Shown: positions 1-12,541 of the stretch, in pieces
How positions within the stretch are numbered: position 1 is the first letter of the stretch
Layout of the letters: every line of letters begins with the position of its first letter
From: Colias croceus
Taxonomy: Eukaryota; Arthropoda; Insecta; Lepidoptera; Pieridae
Reading direction: 5' to 3'
NCBI RefSeq assembly: GCF_905220415.1
Contig: NC_059551.1
Location: 754,001-818,000 of the forward strand
Length of the DNA stretch: 64,000 nucleotides
The notes under the pieces: model-generated
Seen by the model: the letters and a program-made list of their open reading frames with translations, nothing else
Told to the model about the DNA's origin: nothing
Database searches by the model: none
Position numbers and translations under genes: made by a program

Positions 1-1
1 A

Positions 2-127
2 TTTATTTTATCTGTGAACGAGAATGGCGGGAACAGTTTATTATCTGTGCTTGAAGTTGAGCGTGTCCGCAGTCGATATCGCAGTTACAACGAAATTGAA
101 GAAAAAGTACAAGAGTCAAGACTTTAA
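2..127 (+). CDS. Possible last coding exon of an upstream gene (partial)
   Basis: A frame is open from the window edge to a TAA at 125-127 and reads as a charged, plausible C-terminus (ending ...EEKVQESRL). An AATAAA signal lies about 230 bases further on, near 358-364, which suits a short 3' UTR. I do not recognise the protein and only about 41 codons are visible, so chance openness is a real alternative. If real, the gene lies mostly to the left of the window. Confidence 0.35.
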   Translation, partial: FILSVNENGGNSLLSVLEVERVRSRYRSYNEIEEKVQESRL

Positions 128-2417
128 CCGGTTTTCTGGACTAGTTTTTTAATGATGCCCTGCGACTGAGCTGCGACTAGATGACAGATGATAAAAATTT
201 CCAATACCGATACATTTGATACGTTGAACGTCTAAACTGTGATTCGGTTTTTGTAAATTACATTCCAGGATAATCTGTTGTTGTCGTGTTAAAACATTTT
301 GAGCGTCCGCTTTTTATGAAATACATTTCATTTTCACTCTATGTGAGATGTTTTAATACAATAAAAGCTTATATATATTACCTTATATATTACATTCTAT
401 TGTTTTTTTTCATCGACATTCCAAATCGGCAATCGTTAAAAAAGGGACCACTCATTAACACTTGAAAAAGTCTACACAACAAAAAGTTTGAAAGTAAAGA
501 GTTTGTGTACTTACCTCTTTTATTTCCAAATTAAACGACAAAAAAAGCTTTCCATGTCCAATTAGGTACTTAATTAATATGTATTGGCCCGTCGAGACAT
601 TTTACATTTAAAGTAATTAACCTTTAAGGCATTCGAGATAAAAATAAACATTGTGGTCGGAGGTATTTCACAGTTTCACGCTGCAGTGCTTTTCAATATT
701 AGATTGTGTGCATTAACCGAAGTTGTATTCCGAGGCATGCTCCGTGGCAGTTGTTTTGTAAATACTATAATGACCTGTCGGTCTGTCTGTGGTCTGAAAT
801 AGCTTTCTTTCAATATGCCTACAATTTATGGGGGAGGAATGAAAGGCTGCGTTTGTTTTGTGAAATGCTTTTTGATATACTTATGCGGAATAGGTATAAT
901 ATGGTTTTTAACTTATCTACTGTAAATCTTGTGTTTGCTTTCAATGAATTTTACGAAATCTTGATATCTAGGTACGATTTTGTAAAATTAATTGATAGAT
1001 TTTAAGCATAAATTTCAGTTTTTACAGATAACGTGTAAATAATACATTAAAAACTGGAATTGCAATCACGAGAGTTAATAATCCTATTTATTTTAACCCT
1101 CTTTTGATGCCGCATAATAATATTGATTACCACGTCAATCTTAAGACCTATAGGAAAAGCAAATAGGATACATCAACTAAGAACCTATCTTAATTAAGTA
1201 AGTACTATTTTAATAAGATCTTGTTAGTTCTCTATTTCCCTATTACCATGTTTAAGAATACAGTGACTGGGAAACGGGTACAATTGCGATCGTACGTTAA
1301 AATAACGGGTCTGTGTCCCACAAGCTTGTTTCTGCCCTCGACGTCGTCTGTAGTTTAAATTAAATACTGGAGTACTTAATCTTTTCCTGCCGGGTTTACT
1401 ATGAAGATTTCTTAAGAAGCAGTGTTAGGTAACTTATTTTTTTTTTCTTATATGACGAGAAAGCAATGCTTAGAAGCCCAGGTGAGGAAATAAATTTATG
1501 AGATGGAATTTTGACTTGTGTACTTAATTTTCTTGAAATAAAATTTGTTGTAGAATGTTCGATGATAAATTAAATTGATACAAATAAAATATAAATAGTA
1601 ATTTAGTATCCCAATTATGTGCGTTATCTTAAACACGTGTTGGATTACTTTTTTCCTTAGTTCAATATTTAAAAGGCAAAGATATTCAAATAAAAATGTG
1701 GTTTGTAAGCACGTAGGTGTCGATTCTTGAAATTCTATTAACACCACATAATACCTTGTACACATTTAGATAATGTACTTATTTTAATATTTTTTACTCA
1801 GATAGAGTCATAAAATTTACGCTATTTTTCTAAAATTTTCAATCATATAAAAACTTTTTTATCCAACTAAAATCGTAGATAATTTTGGCTTAAAAAATAA
1901 ACTTTTACCTACACGTTGAACATTAATATCGATAATTGATACGCTTACGAAACAGTGAACATAATCACCTAATTTAAATTCTGTTCATCGAATGTTTTTC
2001 CTGCAAGGCAGCCATCTTGTGTTAAGAACCGCTGCACATCATTTCCTGATCTCATTCAAATATGATTGATTATGTGTTATTCGTGATTAGTTAGACACTA
2101 ATCCATAAGAAGTGTTACTAAATATATAACTTACGTAAATTGATAGAGCCTGTAGCTTCATTGGCATAGTAGGGAACTACTCAAGCAAAAAGTAGCCTAG
2201 GTATGTACCTACCATGTACCTACCTACTATTCCTATAAACTATCTAACTTTGTATGAAGATTCTTTCAAAACTGTTTTTTGAAAGAGAGAAAAACATACA
2301 TACTTCTCTCTTTAATAACTATATAATATGTATGTATGTATATTGTGCTGTAAAAATTGGAACCAAGAAGTTAAAATCCATTTTAATGTATGTCGCTTAT
2401 TCAGTGTACGTAAACAT

Positions 2418-2572
2418 TTTTAAAGTGAAACTTTTATTACCTACATCGTCTCAAACTTTTTGGTCTGTGTAGCGCATGTCGCGTGACGCACGATACGTAC
2501 GATAATTATCGTACAAATACGATAATTTTTAGTTAAATGTCTATAGTGTGAAAAAAAGTTTCACTTTTACCG
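2418..2572. mobile_element. Small TIR element (MITE), family B copy 1
   Basis: The ends carry inverted AAAGTGAAACTTTT-type termini, with an internal palindrome around TACGATAATTATCGTA. A nearly identical copy lies in reverse orientation at 53528-53701, upstream of a dehydrogenase gene, which shows that it is a mobile repeat. No coding capacity. Confidence 0.7.
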
Positions 2573-4185
2573 TGGTTTCATAAAACCTCACAACAATTTT
2601 TTATTCTACGTTCTTAAGATGTAAACCTACGTTTAAAAAAACTACGGAGCTTATAAATACTTAACATTTTTTAAGTTGAATAAAAATAATCTACTTAAAA
2701 ATTCCCAGAAAATAAATGCCACAGATAAAATACAATCTTTGTCTATGAATAGTCAGCTTACAGCGCGATCGATCAATTCAAAACTAGCCTAAATTAGTCA
2801 TTCTGATTAATAGTGGTCGAGATAAAATGTGCTATGAATAAAACATTTGACAATTTGATAAAAAATGCTTTTATTTTTTGCTGTATTCATTCCATTTTTA
2901 ACCTCTTCTAATATTGTTTATGATTAACGATGAATACGGTTTTTTATGGTAGATGTAAAATAAAGTAGATATAATAAAACCAAAGTTTAACCAAAATTTC
3001 ATAAAGAAAACTATTTACTTGAGAACGAGAAGTTTATTATGTTTTAAATCTTACAAAATATTTAAGAAACTAACACATTATTAAAAGTTAAAATGTATTC
3101 CCACGCCTATAACTAGATATCAAAATGCAGTAATCGTGATGACAAACTAAAAAAAACATTACAACTAATAGCAAACACGCATTGCCCATTAAAACACAAA
3201 TAACGGATTTATTTGTACCATTACTGTAAAAGGCTTTCTGCTTCCAATTATAACAGCCTCACTAATAACATTAAAAGCTTCCGTTTACAAAGAAAATGAA
3301 AGTGATTATACCGTTTCCTACAACCGTAAAATTTTTAAGGTTATGTAAGAGTTTAGACTTTAGTTGAATGAAAGAAAAAGTTTTAACGTTTGTAATTCGT
3401 GTTCTAATGAGAAACACTTATAATAAAAAAGTAAAAAAACATGTATGCATTTACGATCGTTTGAAGCATTTTAATGTAACGGACATGTTTTTTAACTGTT
3501 TATTTTGCTCTTGATACGCTATATTAGTTTGATAGCTTCTACATATTTTATTAGAATTGAGCAGAGCATTTGTTTTCATAAGAAAACTATGACATCGTTC
3601 TTTATTACCTACATTACATCTAAATCAACAAGTAAACTTTAGGTACTCTAAGATAAAAAACAAATCGTTTGTTACTCTCATTTGTACCTAATTGTGGATG
3701 TACAAGCAATTTCTGTACACTAATTCAATCAATTCAACATTTTTACATAATCTATAAAGACTAATTTAAATTTTAAAAACCGAAACTTGATTGAGCCCCT
3801 TTTTGCGTTCAAAAACAAATTTGAATTTATAACCGGCTTCTAATTAGCCGCTTGTTTAATGAAATCGCTTTCATAATAGTGTTGAAAGAAGTTAAAAATT
3901 TATGATAAAGGCATTTTGTTGTAAAACCTGTAATATATTCATAAACGGGCCTCATAATTGAATAACAGCATTTTATAGCAATCTTTAATTGAGTTGAATG
4001 AAATATTATCGTATGTGAGTACGGACAAGATCGTTCATAATTCTGCACGTATCTTGACAATTATTATGCAGAGTGTTATTAAGATTAGGTAACTTCTCAA
4101 GTGCGTTTCAGTTGACTAAAATTCACTGTATTTTAATAAAGATCTGAAGAGTTTAATTAACGCGCTTTTTAAAGACGCAATAAAA

Positions 4186-4387
4186 TCTATACTAAATATT
4201 ATTATAAAGCTGAAGAATTTGTTTGTTTGTTTGAACGCGCTAATCTCGGGAACTACTAGTCCGATTTGAAAAATTATTTCGGTTTTAGATAGCCCATTTA
4301 TCGAGAAAGGTTATAGGCTATAATATATCATCACGCTACGACCAACAAGGGTGGAGCCACGGGGGTGAAACCGCGCGGAGCAGCTAG
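4186..4387 (+). mobile_element. Helitron-like non-autonomous element
   Basis: Starts with TCTATACTA after an A and ends with a GC-rich segment (ACCGCGCGGAGCAG) followed by CTAG and a T, the arrangement expected of Helitrons (5' TC, 3' hairpin plus CTRR, insertion between A and T). Related copies lie at 15331-15527, 47157-47345 and 56428-56626. No coding capacity. Confidence 0.65.
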
Positions 4388-5422
4388 TGCAAGATATAAA
4401 GGAAATTTTTACGCATTCTGCATTCTAAGAGCTAATATTACAAATAGTAAAAACTTCCAATATGCGAGTTTTAACCACGTTTGGATCTCTCTCTTCGTAA
4501 ATCTGCTAAAGTTCATACCTACATGAACCATATCTTTTTGCAATTGTATTTTCACGCTATAAGTAATCTGCTTCTGCAAGAGAGATCTCTTGCTATTAAA
4601 ATGTTTTAATTTATGCACACGTGCAAAATTATACCATAATTCGAATTATTTCAGTTAGAAGGTATCTATTATAAAACTATTTACCAAGGAAAACAAATAG
4701 GAATACAGTTGTAAATTATAATGTCTGCATATGATTGTCATCAAGTCCCGCAAGCAACTCAATCGACTCTAATTTATAGAAAATTTCCTCTGTTTTCATG
4801 TAGGTAATGGGTTTGGGATTACGTGGAATACAAACTATTGGAATGCCTTGTGTATTTACTGGAGTGTAATATTAATGTTTTTTGTATAAGTATCTTCCAT
4901 TATTTATTATATGAATTCGTAAGTTATAGCAAAGATACCTAATAATATAATCTTAAATTAGTCGTTGTAGCATACATTTGTATAGCAAAAAACTTTTTTT
5001 TATTTTAATGAAGTACGATTATCGAATTGACACAGGTATACCTAATGTGTAATTTACAAACATAGGTCGATTCAAGAACTTTACTATCGAATAGATTTTT
5101 GTATTTTTTCTTTAATCAAATTATAGAGATTGGCGATCAAAAGACTTGACAGTTAGGTAATTAGGTACACCACAATATTCTGTGCCACGATATTAAAGTT
5201 TTATTTCAAGATCGAAATCGTGAATTGAATTCACAAAGTCAGGTAACCTATTAAAAATTTAGCGACTGTTAAGTTTGATTTTACGAAGCGGTAAAACATT
5301 TTATTACTACTTACTTGTAAGTTTAGATAAAATACACGATTTTATAAAAAAAAATACCAGGACTAATCGATTTTTCTTGGTAAAAGTATATTCTTAGAAA
5401 TATTTATTACATACCTATGTAT

Positions 5423-5580
5423 CAGAAGCGTAGCATGCCTTGGCGGGGCCCCGTATAAAAATTTGTTTGGGGGCCCTTAGGAAAGGTAAAGATTTCTCAC
5501 AAAAGCGCACGATGGGGGCCCTCTTGGCGCGGGGGCCCCGTATAATTGATACGGCAGATACGGCGGTAGCTACGCCCCTG
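5423..5580. mobile_element. hAT-like MITE with 8-bp target duplication
   Basis: A 158-bp element flanked by a perfect 8-bp direct repeat CTATGTAT (5415-5422 and 5581-5588). Its ends are inverted (left CAGAAGCGTAGC, right GCTACGCCCCTG). An 8-bp duplication and CAGGGGCG-type ends are typical of hAT elements. The interior is GC-rich with GGGGCCCC runs and has no open frame. Confidence 0.8.
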
Positions 5581-7289
5581 CTATGTATACTTGTATAGTG
5601 AAACCAATGTTTTTAAGAAAAATGTAAGGTATAATAATTTAAGGTTATATAGATTATATACGTAATATAGAGTTGATATAACTATTAGTACAATTTTATT
5701 ACATTAGTATTTTTATGCTTCGCTAGTCTGCTATTAATTATTATTATTGGAATCTGCCTGGAATTTTTCTTTCCCACGAGAAATTCCTGCATGTAAAATA
5801 AACTCACATACTATATAGAAAAATACAAAGGTCGATTAGTTTTCCAGTTTTATGGAAATACCTAATGAAGCTAAGAAATTTACATACTTACCCATCTATA
5901 TATTTCATTAACACATATTTTATCATGAAATACTTATTCCCGGTTTTGTACAGTTTTCGCTAAAAAATAATATGAAAAATCTTAATAGATGATTCAGGAG
6001 CAGCTTTTGGAAAATTCTATCTGATCAAAATAGTTAGATAAAACCTTTTTAATTGCGTATGAGTATATGGGCATCTGTGATGGGCATATACACATACGTA
6101 TTCGTCATTAGTAAGGTTCGTTTTTGTTAGGTCCCTCTCTTAATTGGTAACATAGATAAAACGTCCACCGTATTGTGCCGTTTAATCCATCGTAAATTAA
6201 ATGAATCAGCCTCGTTCAGAAATGCACTGAATCGACCGATTTACAGCCCAATTACATGGTCGGTTCCCTTACATAAACCCAGACAAACTTTACGACTACC
6301 GCCGCGAGTAATCGTTGAAAAACAACATTCGCATTGTTTATGTGGGATAAAGGATAATTTAAATAAAACAAGGATCGAGAACAGATGTCGGGAAAATTCC
6401 GAAGACGCTTGTTTATTGCACACAAATCTGCTATGTCAACCATACCGTGTGTTTCATGACATTGAAGTTTTCATGAAATTCCAATTTCAAAACATTAATA
6501 GCACAACAAAATTTAACGATAGTTTAGTGAACTCATGTGCATGAGTTTTCCTGTATTTAAGCCATACTGAAAATAATTTACAAAAGAAAGAATCTAATAA
6601 TGGAATAGATCATACTTATCAATAATCATTATGAGGAAGGACGTCGAAATTGTAGAACACTATGAACCTAATTAATTTTAGTATCTACCAACTTACCCTT
6701 TATTAATAGATGTTGTTTTGTATCCAAGTACATGTAGTAATAATCGATCTTACTAGCAAACGATCATCAAATACTGCAAATATATACAATTAAAACATGA
6801 AACACAAAACAGTTCCTTCTGAGCCTACGCTTCGGAAAAACGATTCGTTAAAACAGGTGCTCCATATTGAATCGCCTTCTTGTTTTTGTGACACGTCAAA
6901 CGGCTGACATTTCGTAACGCCCACACAGTTATGTAATAATTATAGCCTTAGCAGCTTGATAACGTAACTGTATTAGGAAAGTTGAGGAATGTGTATCATT
7001 TATTATTATTAAATCTCTAATAAAAACATGCATCGTTTTTTTGTAAAATAGTACGTAGGTACGATGTACTGTTGTGGCTTGTTATGTGAAATTAGTTACC
7101 GTTATTTTTAAAAAATGTTGTAAACACATTAAATGTATTGAATACATCATAAGAGCAATTTCATTATGGATAGGACATGTATTTTTCCTTCCATAGTTAC
7201 ATAAGAAGTAACCATCATAAAACTATTTTCTCAGTTATTCATTTATCCCCTCTATAGAACACAGTTGTAATAATTATTAAGTACTTACT

Positions 7290-7470
7290 ATAGCTTTCCG
7301 CCCGCTTTGTCTAAAACCTATTAAATTATATACCTTCCTCTTGAATCACTCTTATCTATTAGAAAAAACACATAAAAATCCGTTGCGTAGTTTTAAATAT
7401 TTAAGCTTACATAGGGATATATGGACAGACAAAGCGACTTTGTTTTATACTATGTATCACTATGTAGTGA
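7290..7470 (-). mobile_element. Degenerate Helitron-like tail
   Basis: Contains the TAGCTTTCCGCCCGC...TTTGTCT start (reverse of a GCGGGCGGAAAGCTA 3' end) and the conserved inner block with AAACCTATTAAATTATA. Similar blocks occur at 19251-19400, 28703-28880, 42373-42510 and 45780-45962. It lies just upstream of the first visible ankyrin exon. Confidence 0.5.
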
Positions 7471-7502
7471 TGTAAAATTCATTTTCAATTAATACATTTC
7501 AG

Positions 7503-10500
7503 AATGGATGCAGTGCGTTGCAGAGAGCCGCTGCGGATGGGCACGTGGAGGTCGTCAAGTTGCTGCTCGAGCAGGGAGCTGATCCAAACAAACAGGATAA
7601 CCTGGTAAATTAACTAATATATACATAAATCATGAATTTCTTTTACCTAGTTTATTTGCTAAATTTTTGCTTAATTTTCCCTAATTTATAAACTAACTAT
7701 AAAAAATCGTTTGTAATTCTCTATCGGTATAGCGTGTGTAATTCCATGCGAAACAAGCTGTAACGATTTTTATGAAATTTGTTATTCATAAGACGTGAGC
7801 AGAAGCTAATTTATGCTCTTTATTGTTGTTGTTTGTCTATTGTGCTGAATAAATATTTTAATTCAAAATCAATTAATTAATAATCCAGCTGAAGTTTTTG
7901 AAGTAAAACTTCTTTAGGCGCGTTGAAAGTAAAATACCGTCACGTCATGAAGTAAGGCGGCGATTTTGGTATCTTTAAATATTGCCAGAGAAGTTTCACT
8001 TCTGACACGTTTGCTCGGCACACACACTTGTCATTTCTGTTGTGATGAATATCTTATTGAAATGTCAATTAATTAGTTCAAAAAATCCAGTTGATTTTTT
8101 TTCGTTTATTGTATCGTTTAACTTGTCCATATATTTTTCAGCACGGCAACACAGCAGCCCATGAAGCAGCATGGAAAGGCTACTCGCGTTGCGTGGCGCT
8201 CCTGTCGCGGTGCTGCGACCTGCGCGTGCGCAACGCGGCCGGCTTCGCGCCGTTACACCTCGCGACACAGAACGGACATAATCAGTCTGCTAGAGAAATA
8301 CTATTGGCTGGCGCACCGCCTGATTTACAGAACAATGTAAGTATCTATTGAAGCCGATTGACTTTAAACCCGCTATTTCTATTAGAGTTTAAGAGTAGAC
8401 TGAAATATCATAATTTAATAACTTAGTATTGATATCTGCATTTTGGTATAGCGAAAAGTTAACAATTTTCTTGTTATTTCAGTATGGAGACACCTCACTC
8501 CACACGGCAGCGCGCTATGGCCACGCCGGTGTCACGCGGATCCTCATTTCTGCCCAGTGCAGAGTCTCCGAACAAAATAAGAACGGAGACACCGCTCTAC
8601 ACATAGCAGCCGCTATGGGAAGGAGGAAACTGACCAGGATATTACTCGAAGCTGGTTGCGATAAGTCACTAAGAAACCACCAGAGTGAAACCGCCAGAGA
8701 TATCGCCACTAGAAAAGGGTTGGATGAAATTATCGCTATACTCAACACACCAGTAGCGAAACAACCAAAAAAGAAAGAAAAGCAAAGAGATAAAAGCAAA
8801 GAACGCGGGATCGACGAACCGGATGATGGCAAGAAGAGAGATAGAAGTAAAGAAAAGAAGAAGAAGAATGTTCACTTCGAAACTCCTCCTGTTCAGTGGT
8901 CACCTTACGGTTGCCATTATTATCCTGATCCAAAATATTTCCCTAAACCTAAGCTAAGTTCCCTACCCACCGAACCATTGAAGAAAGGCGAACAGTATTA
9001 TTTGGACTTAGCTGGTAATATAAAGAAGGGTCCAATTGGAGCAGGATACACTTGTTATTGTGCACCGTTCTTTAAGCACATGGAAGACAAACTTAATGGA
9101 GATAAAAAAGACTTAAAGAAACACATAGATCGAGCGCATGAGAGGCTAGACCAAAAAGTCACAGATTTGGAAATGAAGACACAGGGACAGATATCTGAAT
9201 TAACTCGTTTCGTAGCAGCAGAAAGAGCTATGTGCAAAGAAAGGCATAAACATTTAGAGCAATGGTTAACCCGAGGTATGATGTTCCGAGCATCAGAAAG
9301 AGTAAAGAAATTAGACTTTAGTCCAAAGGGATCGTTAGACATACCACCGATAAAAAGGACAAGAAGCTTAGAACTCTTAGATGCAAATGCAGAATGGGGT
9401 ACAGTTAATCATTTAATTAAAAACTTCAACGACGGCTCAGACCGTTACGATTGCCATACCAAAGATATGGATTGTAAAGCCACGTCGAAAAGCACTGAAG
9501 GTTTAGATAGATCACCTCGCAGCCCAAGGCGAAAACATATTCTTAAGAATTCAAGAAGCAGTGATCATTTAGATGCTGGACCTAGCAGATGTTCCCGATC
9601 ACCTCTAAGTGTAGCGCCTCATATGACTTGTATTACCGACTCGACACATAATGTAACAGCAGAAATACACGTTAAGTCAAATAAAGTATCAGTATCTCAA
9701 TCACCTGCATCAAATGATGGAGCAAGTGTAAGTGATAGAGAGAGATATGTATCACCAGGTCTACAATCTCAACCATTATCACCAAACAGTATGAAGTCTC
9801 CCGTTACACAAACAGATGATGTTGAAACTGAACATAAAAGTCAGTATGAAAGTTCCCAAAACGTGCCTGCGTGGAAGAGTCAAGTGCTACAAAGAACTGC
9901 AGATGATATACGAAAGAGAGTTATGTTAGAAAAAGAAATGGCAGATGTATTAAATAGAAATTCACAATCATTAGATATATCACAGGACGGGTACGTTAGA
10001 TTAACTAAGCCTGTGAATCAACAAGAAAGCAATATTGAAAGGGAGCCAAGAAAATCAGTACAAGAATTAGTAGCGCAAGTGGAACACCATCAGAGGTGTA
10101 CATCGCCTGAACGTTTGCCATTATCTATAAAAGTACCTGAAAGAGAACAAGCAATGCCGAGTAAACGACAACCGATACAGCCAATATTGAAGATGCCACA
10201 ACAGCCGCAGCGGCCCGCTCCCGTTCTGAAGGAAAAACCACCGAAAACCAAACGATTTAGCCTACATAACCTCATACCGTTCCCAACGAGAAAAGCATTT
10301 CAAAGTCCACCTAAGGAAAACGGTAATAACTCTGAAAGTAGTGATGAAGAAGATAATCCCATAAGGACTACTAATCAACCCGGCCCTATGCGCAATACAA
10401 ATCTGCTTCAAACTTTGCCTCTTCCAAACTATGAAACGATGTCCACTAAATCGCAATCACCCGCCCCGCAAGTCCAGTCCTATCCGCACGACGTACGCAT

Positions 10501-11131
10501 GATTCCCAAAGATGCTTACTTCCACGAAATACCCAATAGACAAGTTCACCATCAAATGCCATACAGAGATATGATCGACAACGGTCTGCCCATGCCACAG
10601 TATAATTGTCAAAATCAATACGATTATAACGAGCCAGGGCTACCTCAAGCGCAACCGCAAAGTCGAAGCCGAAACCCTATATACCACCATCAAACAGGAG
10701 TTTTTAACGCTATGATGCAGGACCACATCATCCGTGAAATAGAGCGAATACCTCATTGTTACAGCGAGCATTTGGACCAAAATACAGAGGTAGAAATAGC
10801 TAATCAAAACGAGCACTTTCGAGGTTACTACGATAACCGTCCACCAATGTATCCCAACTTCGGAAGAAACCCCCACGGATTGAGAAGGCCAGACCACAAT
10901 TTACTACACAGCAGACTACAGTCTCTCGCCATAAACACGCATTTAACAGAAACACAAAGCCAAACAGACAGAGAGTCGCATAATGACTCCGGTTACAGTA
11001 CAAAAGTTTATGGCAGTTCGCAGGGCCCGTCACCGAGTCTGTCTGGTCACGTAGAAGATAATCTCTCTGGACAAAGAGTGAATGTTATGAACGGTAAAGA
11101 TGGACAGATTGGCGCCTCAAGCCTTGTGTAG
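7503..11131 (+). CDS. ANKRD6: Diego/Diversin-like ankyrin-repeat protein (3' exons)
   Basis: Three exons join in phase 0: 7503-7604, 8142-8336 and 8483-11131 (stop TAG... ends at 11131). Visible product is about 981 residues. It opens with about five ankyrin repeats (for example GNTAAHEAAWKGYSR, GDTSLHTAARYGH, GDTALHIAAAMGRRKL), then a Lys/Glu-rich stretch, then a conserved block with GAGYTCYCAPFFKHMEDKL and a coiled-coil-like helix, then a long polar Ser/Pro/Gln-rich tail. The repeat order and the cysteine-containing block match ANKRD6/Diversin and Drosophila Diego, cytoplasmic adaptors that act with Dishevelled in Wnt/planar cell polarity signalling. The family's first ankyrin repeats and the start codon are not in view, so the 5' end is missing. 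The gene ends before a 3' UTR with AATAAA-type signals near 11242. Confidence is high for family, lower for exact function. Confidence 0.88.
7891..8030. mobile_element. Small TIR element (MITE), family C
   Basis: Lies in the first visible intron of the ankyrin gene. Ends carry GAAGTAAAACTTCTTT and AGAAGTTTCACTTCT, followed by GACACGTTTGCTCGGCACACAC. The same inner sequence (CCGTCACGTCATG, AAGGCGGCGATTTTGGTATC) recurs at 13998-14145 and 45040-45222, so it is a dispersed repeat. Confidence 0.65.
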
Positions 11132-12541
11132 AATACGCTTCTAAATAAGAATTCGAAATCTATTTGTATAATCCCAGTTATAGTTATGTATTCTACATTT
11201 TATACGCACTTTTTATATTATGCGGCCGAGCTTTCCTTATAAATAAAATGGTTAGTGTGAGAAAATTTTCTCCTAACGGGATTTTAAAATTATTTTAAAA
11301 ACCTGTATGTCACATTTTGTTATTTATGTACATGTAAGCTATCATGAGTCACTATTTTTGTATAATTTTGATAACCAAAATTGAATTGTGGATTTGAGAT
11401 GAGAAAACATTACATACCTACTTCTAAAAGCAATTTTTTTAATGGAGTAATACTTCTGTAATCCTGCAAGTAAAGTGAATAAAGAAGTCTTCGAATTTAG
11501 CCACCAGCATTTTCTTAACTTTAAGTGACACTATAAGAAAAATTTGGAATATTATTGAGAGATTTTAAATCATATTAACTGGCGTAAATACGCACTCACT
11601 TTAGACTTATATCACGGGCACCAACACAAATACATAAATAGGCATGTCTGGTCAAAGTAAATACTTTATACTTATTTATACTCGAGTTTGTATAAAAATA
11701 ATTAAAAAAATGTGTGTGTACTAGTGTACACACGTAAGAAGTGAAACTTCTTTATGACTTTATTTTTCCATAAATAATTTACTTTATGCAACTTTACAGA
11801 ACTACGTCGAATCACGCGGGGTAGGGATAAGAAAAAGATGGTGCGTAACGAAAAAATGTCACGCGTGACGAAAAAATGATACACTAAATTTTTTCCAACC
11901 CCGATAAAGAAGTTTCACTTCAAAAACCGCTTTCTGGCAAAGATATTCTTAATAAAGTTCACTGACCGAACTTTACACAAATTAGCACTGTTTACGATAT
12001 ATTATTTTTAATACAAAATATCATATCATATTTATAACTATAAAACCTATAATATACATCGATAAGTAAACCAAGTGACTTACTGTACAGTTAGTAATTA
12101 CTTTGACCAAACATGTCAAAAATCACAATTACACAAGTACAAATCTTAATAATTGTTGCCATCACAATAAACTATCTTGTCTAGTTATTAAAGGCTGATT
12201 CTTGTAAAATAACGCAGTCTTATTTTGTTTGATAGTTTTAATGTGTGTTAATGTAAAGTAATATAGCATATATTTATTGTATTTAACAGTTAAGGTACGT
12301 TTTTACTGATTTGAACACAATAAATGCACTTTTGAAGTGACACAACTATAATTTTGTTTTATTTTTATTTATTCATCTATTTGAAGTTTGAACTAATTTC
12401 TTCTGTAAATAATGTAAATTCTGCCATATCATCAATGCTGAAATTCAAATTAATATTAGTAGAAAAGTAAACTTTTTCAATGACATTAATTCTTAGGTCT
12501 ATAATGAAAATGGCTATTTCTAATTTGATCATTTTTATTTC
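11132..12541. other. 3' UTR and intergenic DNA between convergent genes
   Basis: Holds the 3' UTR of the ankyrin gene (candidate AATAAA signals near 11242 and 11479), a MITE at 11729-11920, and the presumed 3' UTR of CDK5RAP1 on the other strand. No coding exon seen. Confidence 0.6.
11729..11920. mobile_element. Small TIR element (MITE), family A copy 1
   Basis: Bounded by AAGAAGTGAAACTTCTTT on the left and AAAGAAGTTTCACTTC on the right, a good inverted repeat. An inverted related copy lies at 54355-54548, including the GTTACGC and CACGCGTGA blocks. The short open frames inside both copies are therefore repeats, not genes. Confidence 0.7.

Larger units (their letters stand above)
365..7502. 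other. Long AT-rich region without a recognisable gene
   Basis: About 7 kb with no convincing coding exon on either strand; the short open frames (for example at 706-1005 and 6173-6544) lack family features and splice context. It holds several small mobile elements listed separately: a TIR element at 2418-2572, a Helitron-like copy at 4186-4387, a hAT-like element at 5423-5580 and a degenerate Helitron-like tail at 7290-7470. The ankyrin gene that begins in view at 7503 must have earlier exons, so part of this stretch is probably its intron or 5' region. Confidence 0.6.

Noticed and set aside
706..1005. 99-codon open frame
   Set aside because: AT-rich chance frame without recognisable features.
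6173..6544. 123-codon open frame
   Set aside because: No family motif, no splice or start context, and codon use like the surrounding intergenic DNA.
8515..8832. Minus-strand frames opposite the ankyrin gene
   Set aside because: Shadows of the real coding exon; they lack support of their own.
11702..11884. Small frame similar to one at 54418-54621
   Set aside because: The similarity is due to two copies of the same MITE, not to a conserved gene.
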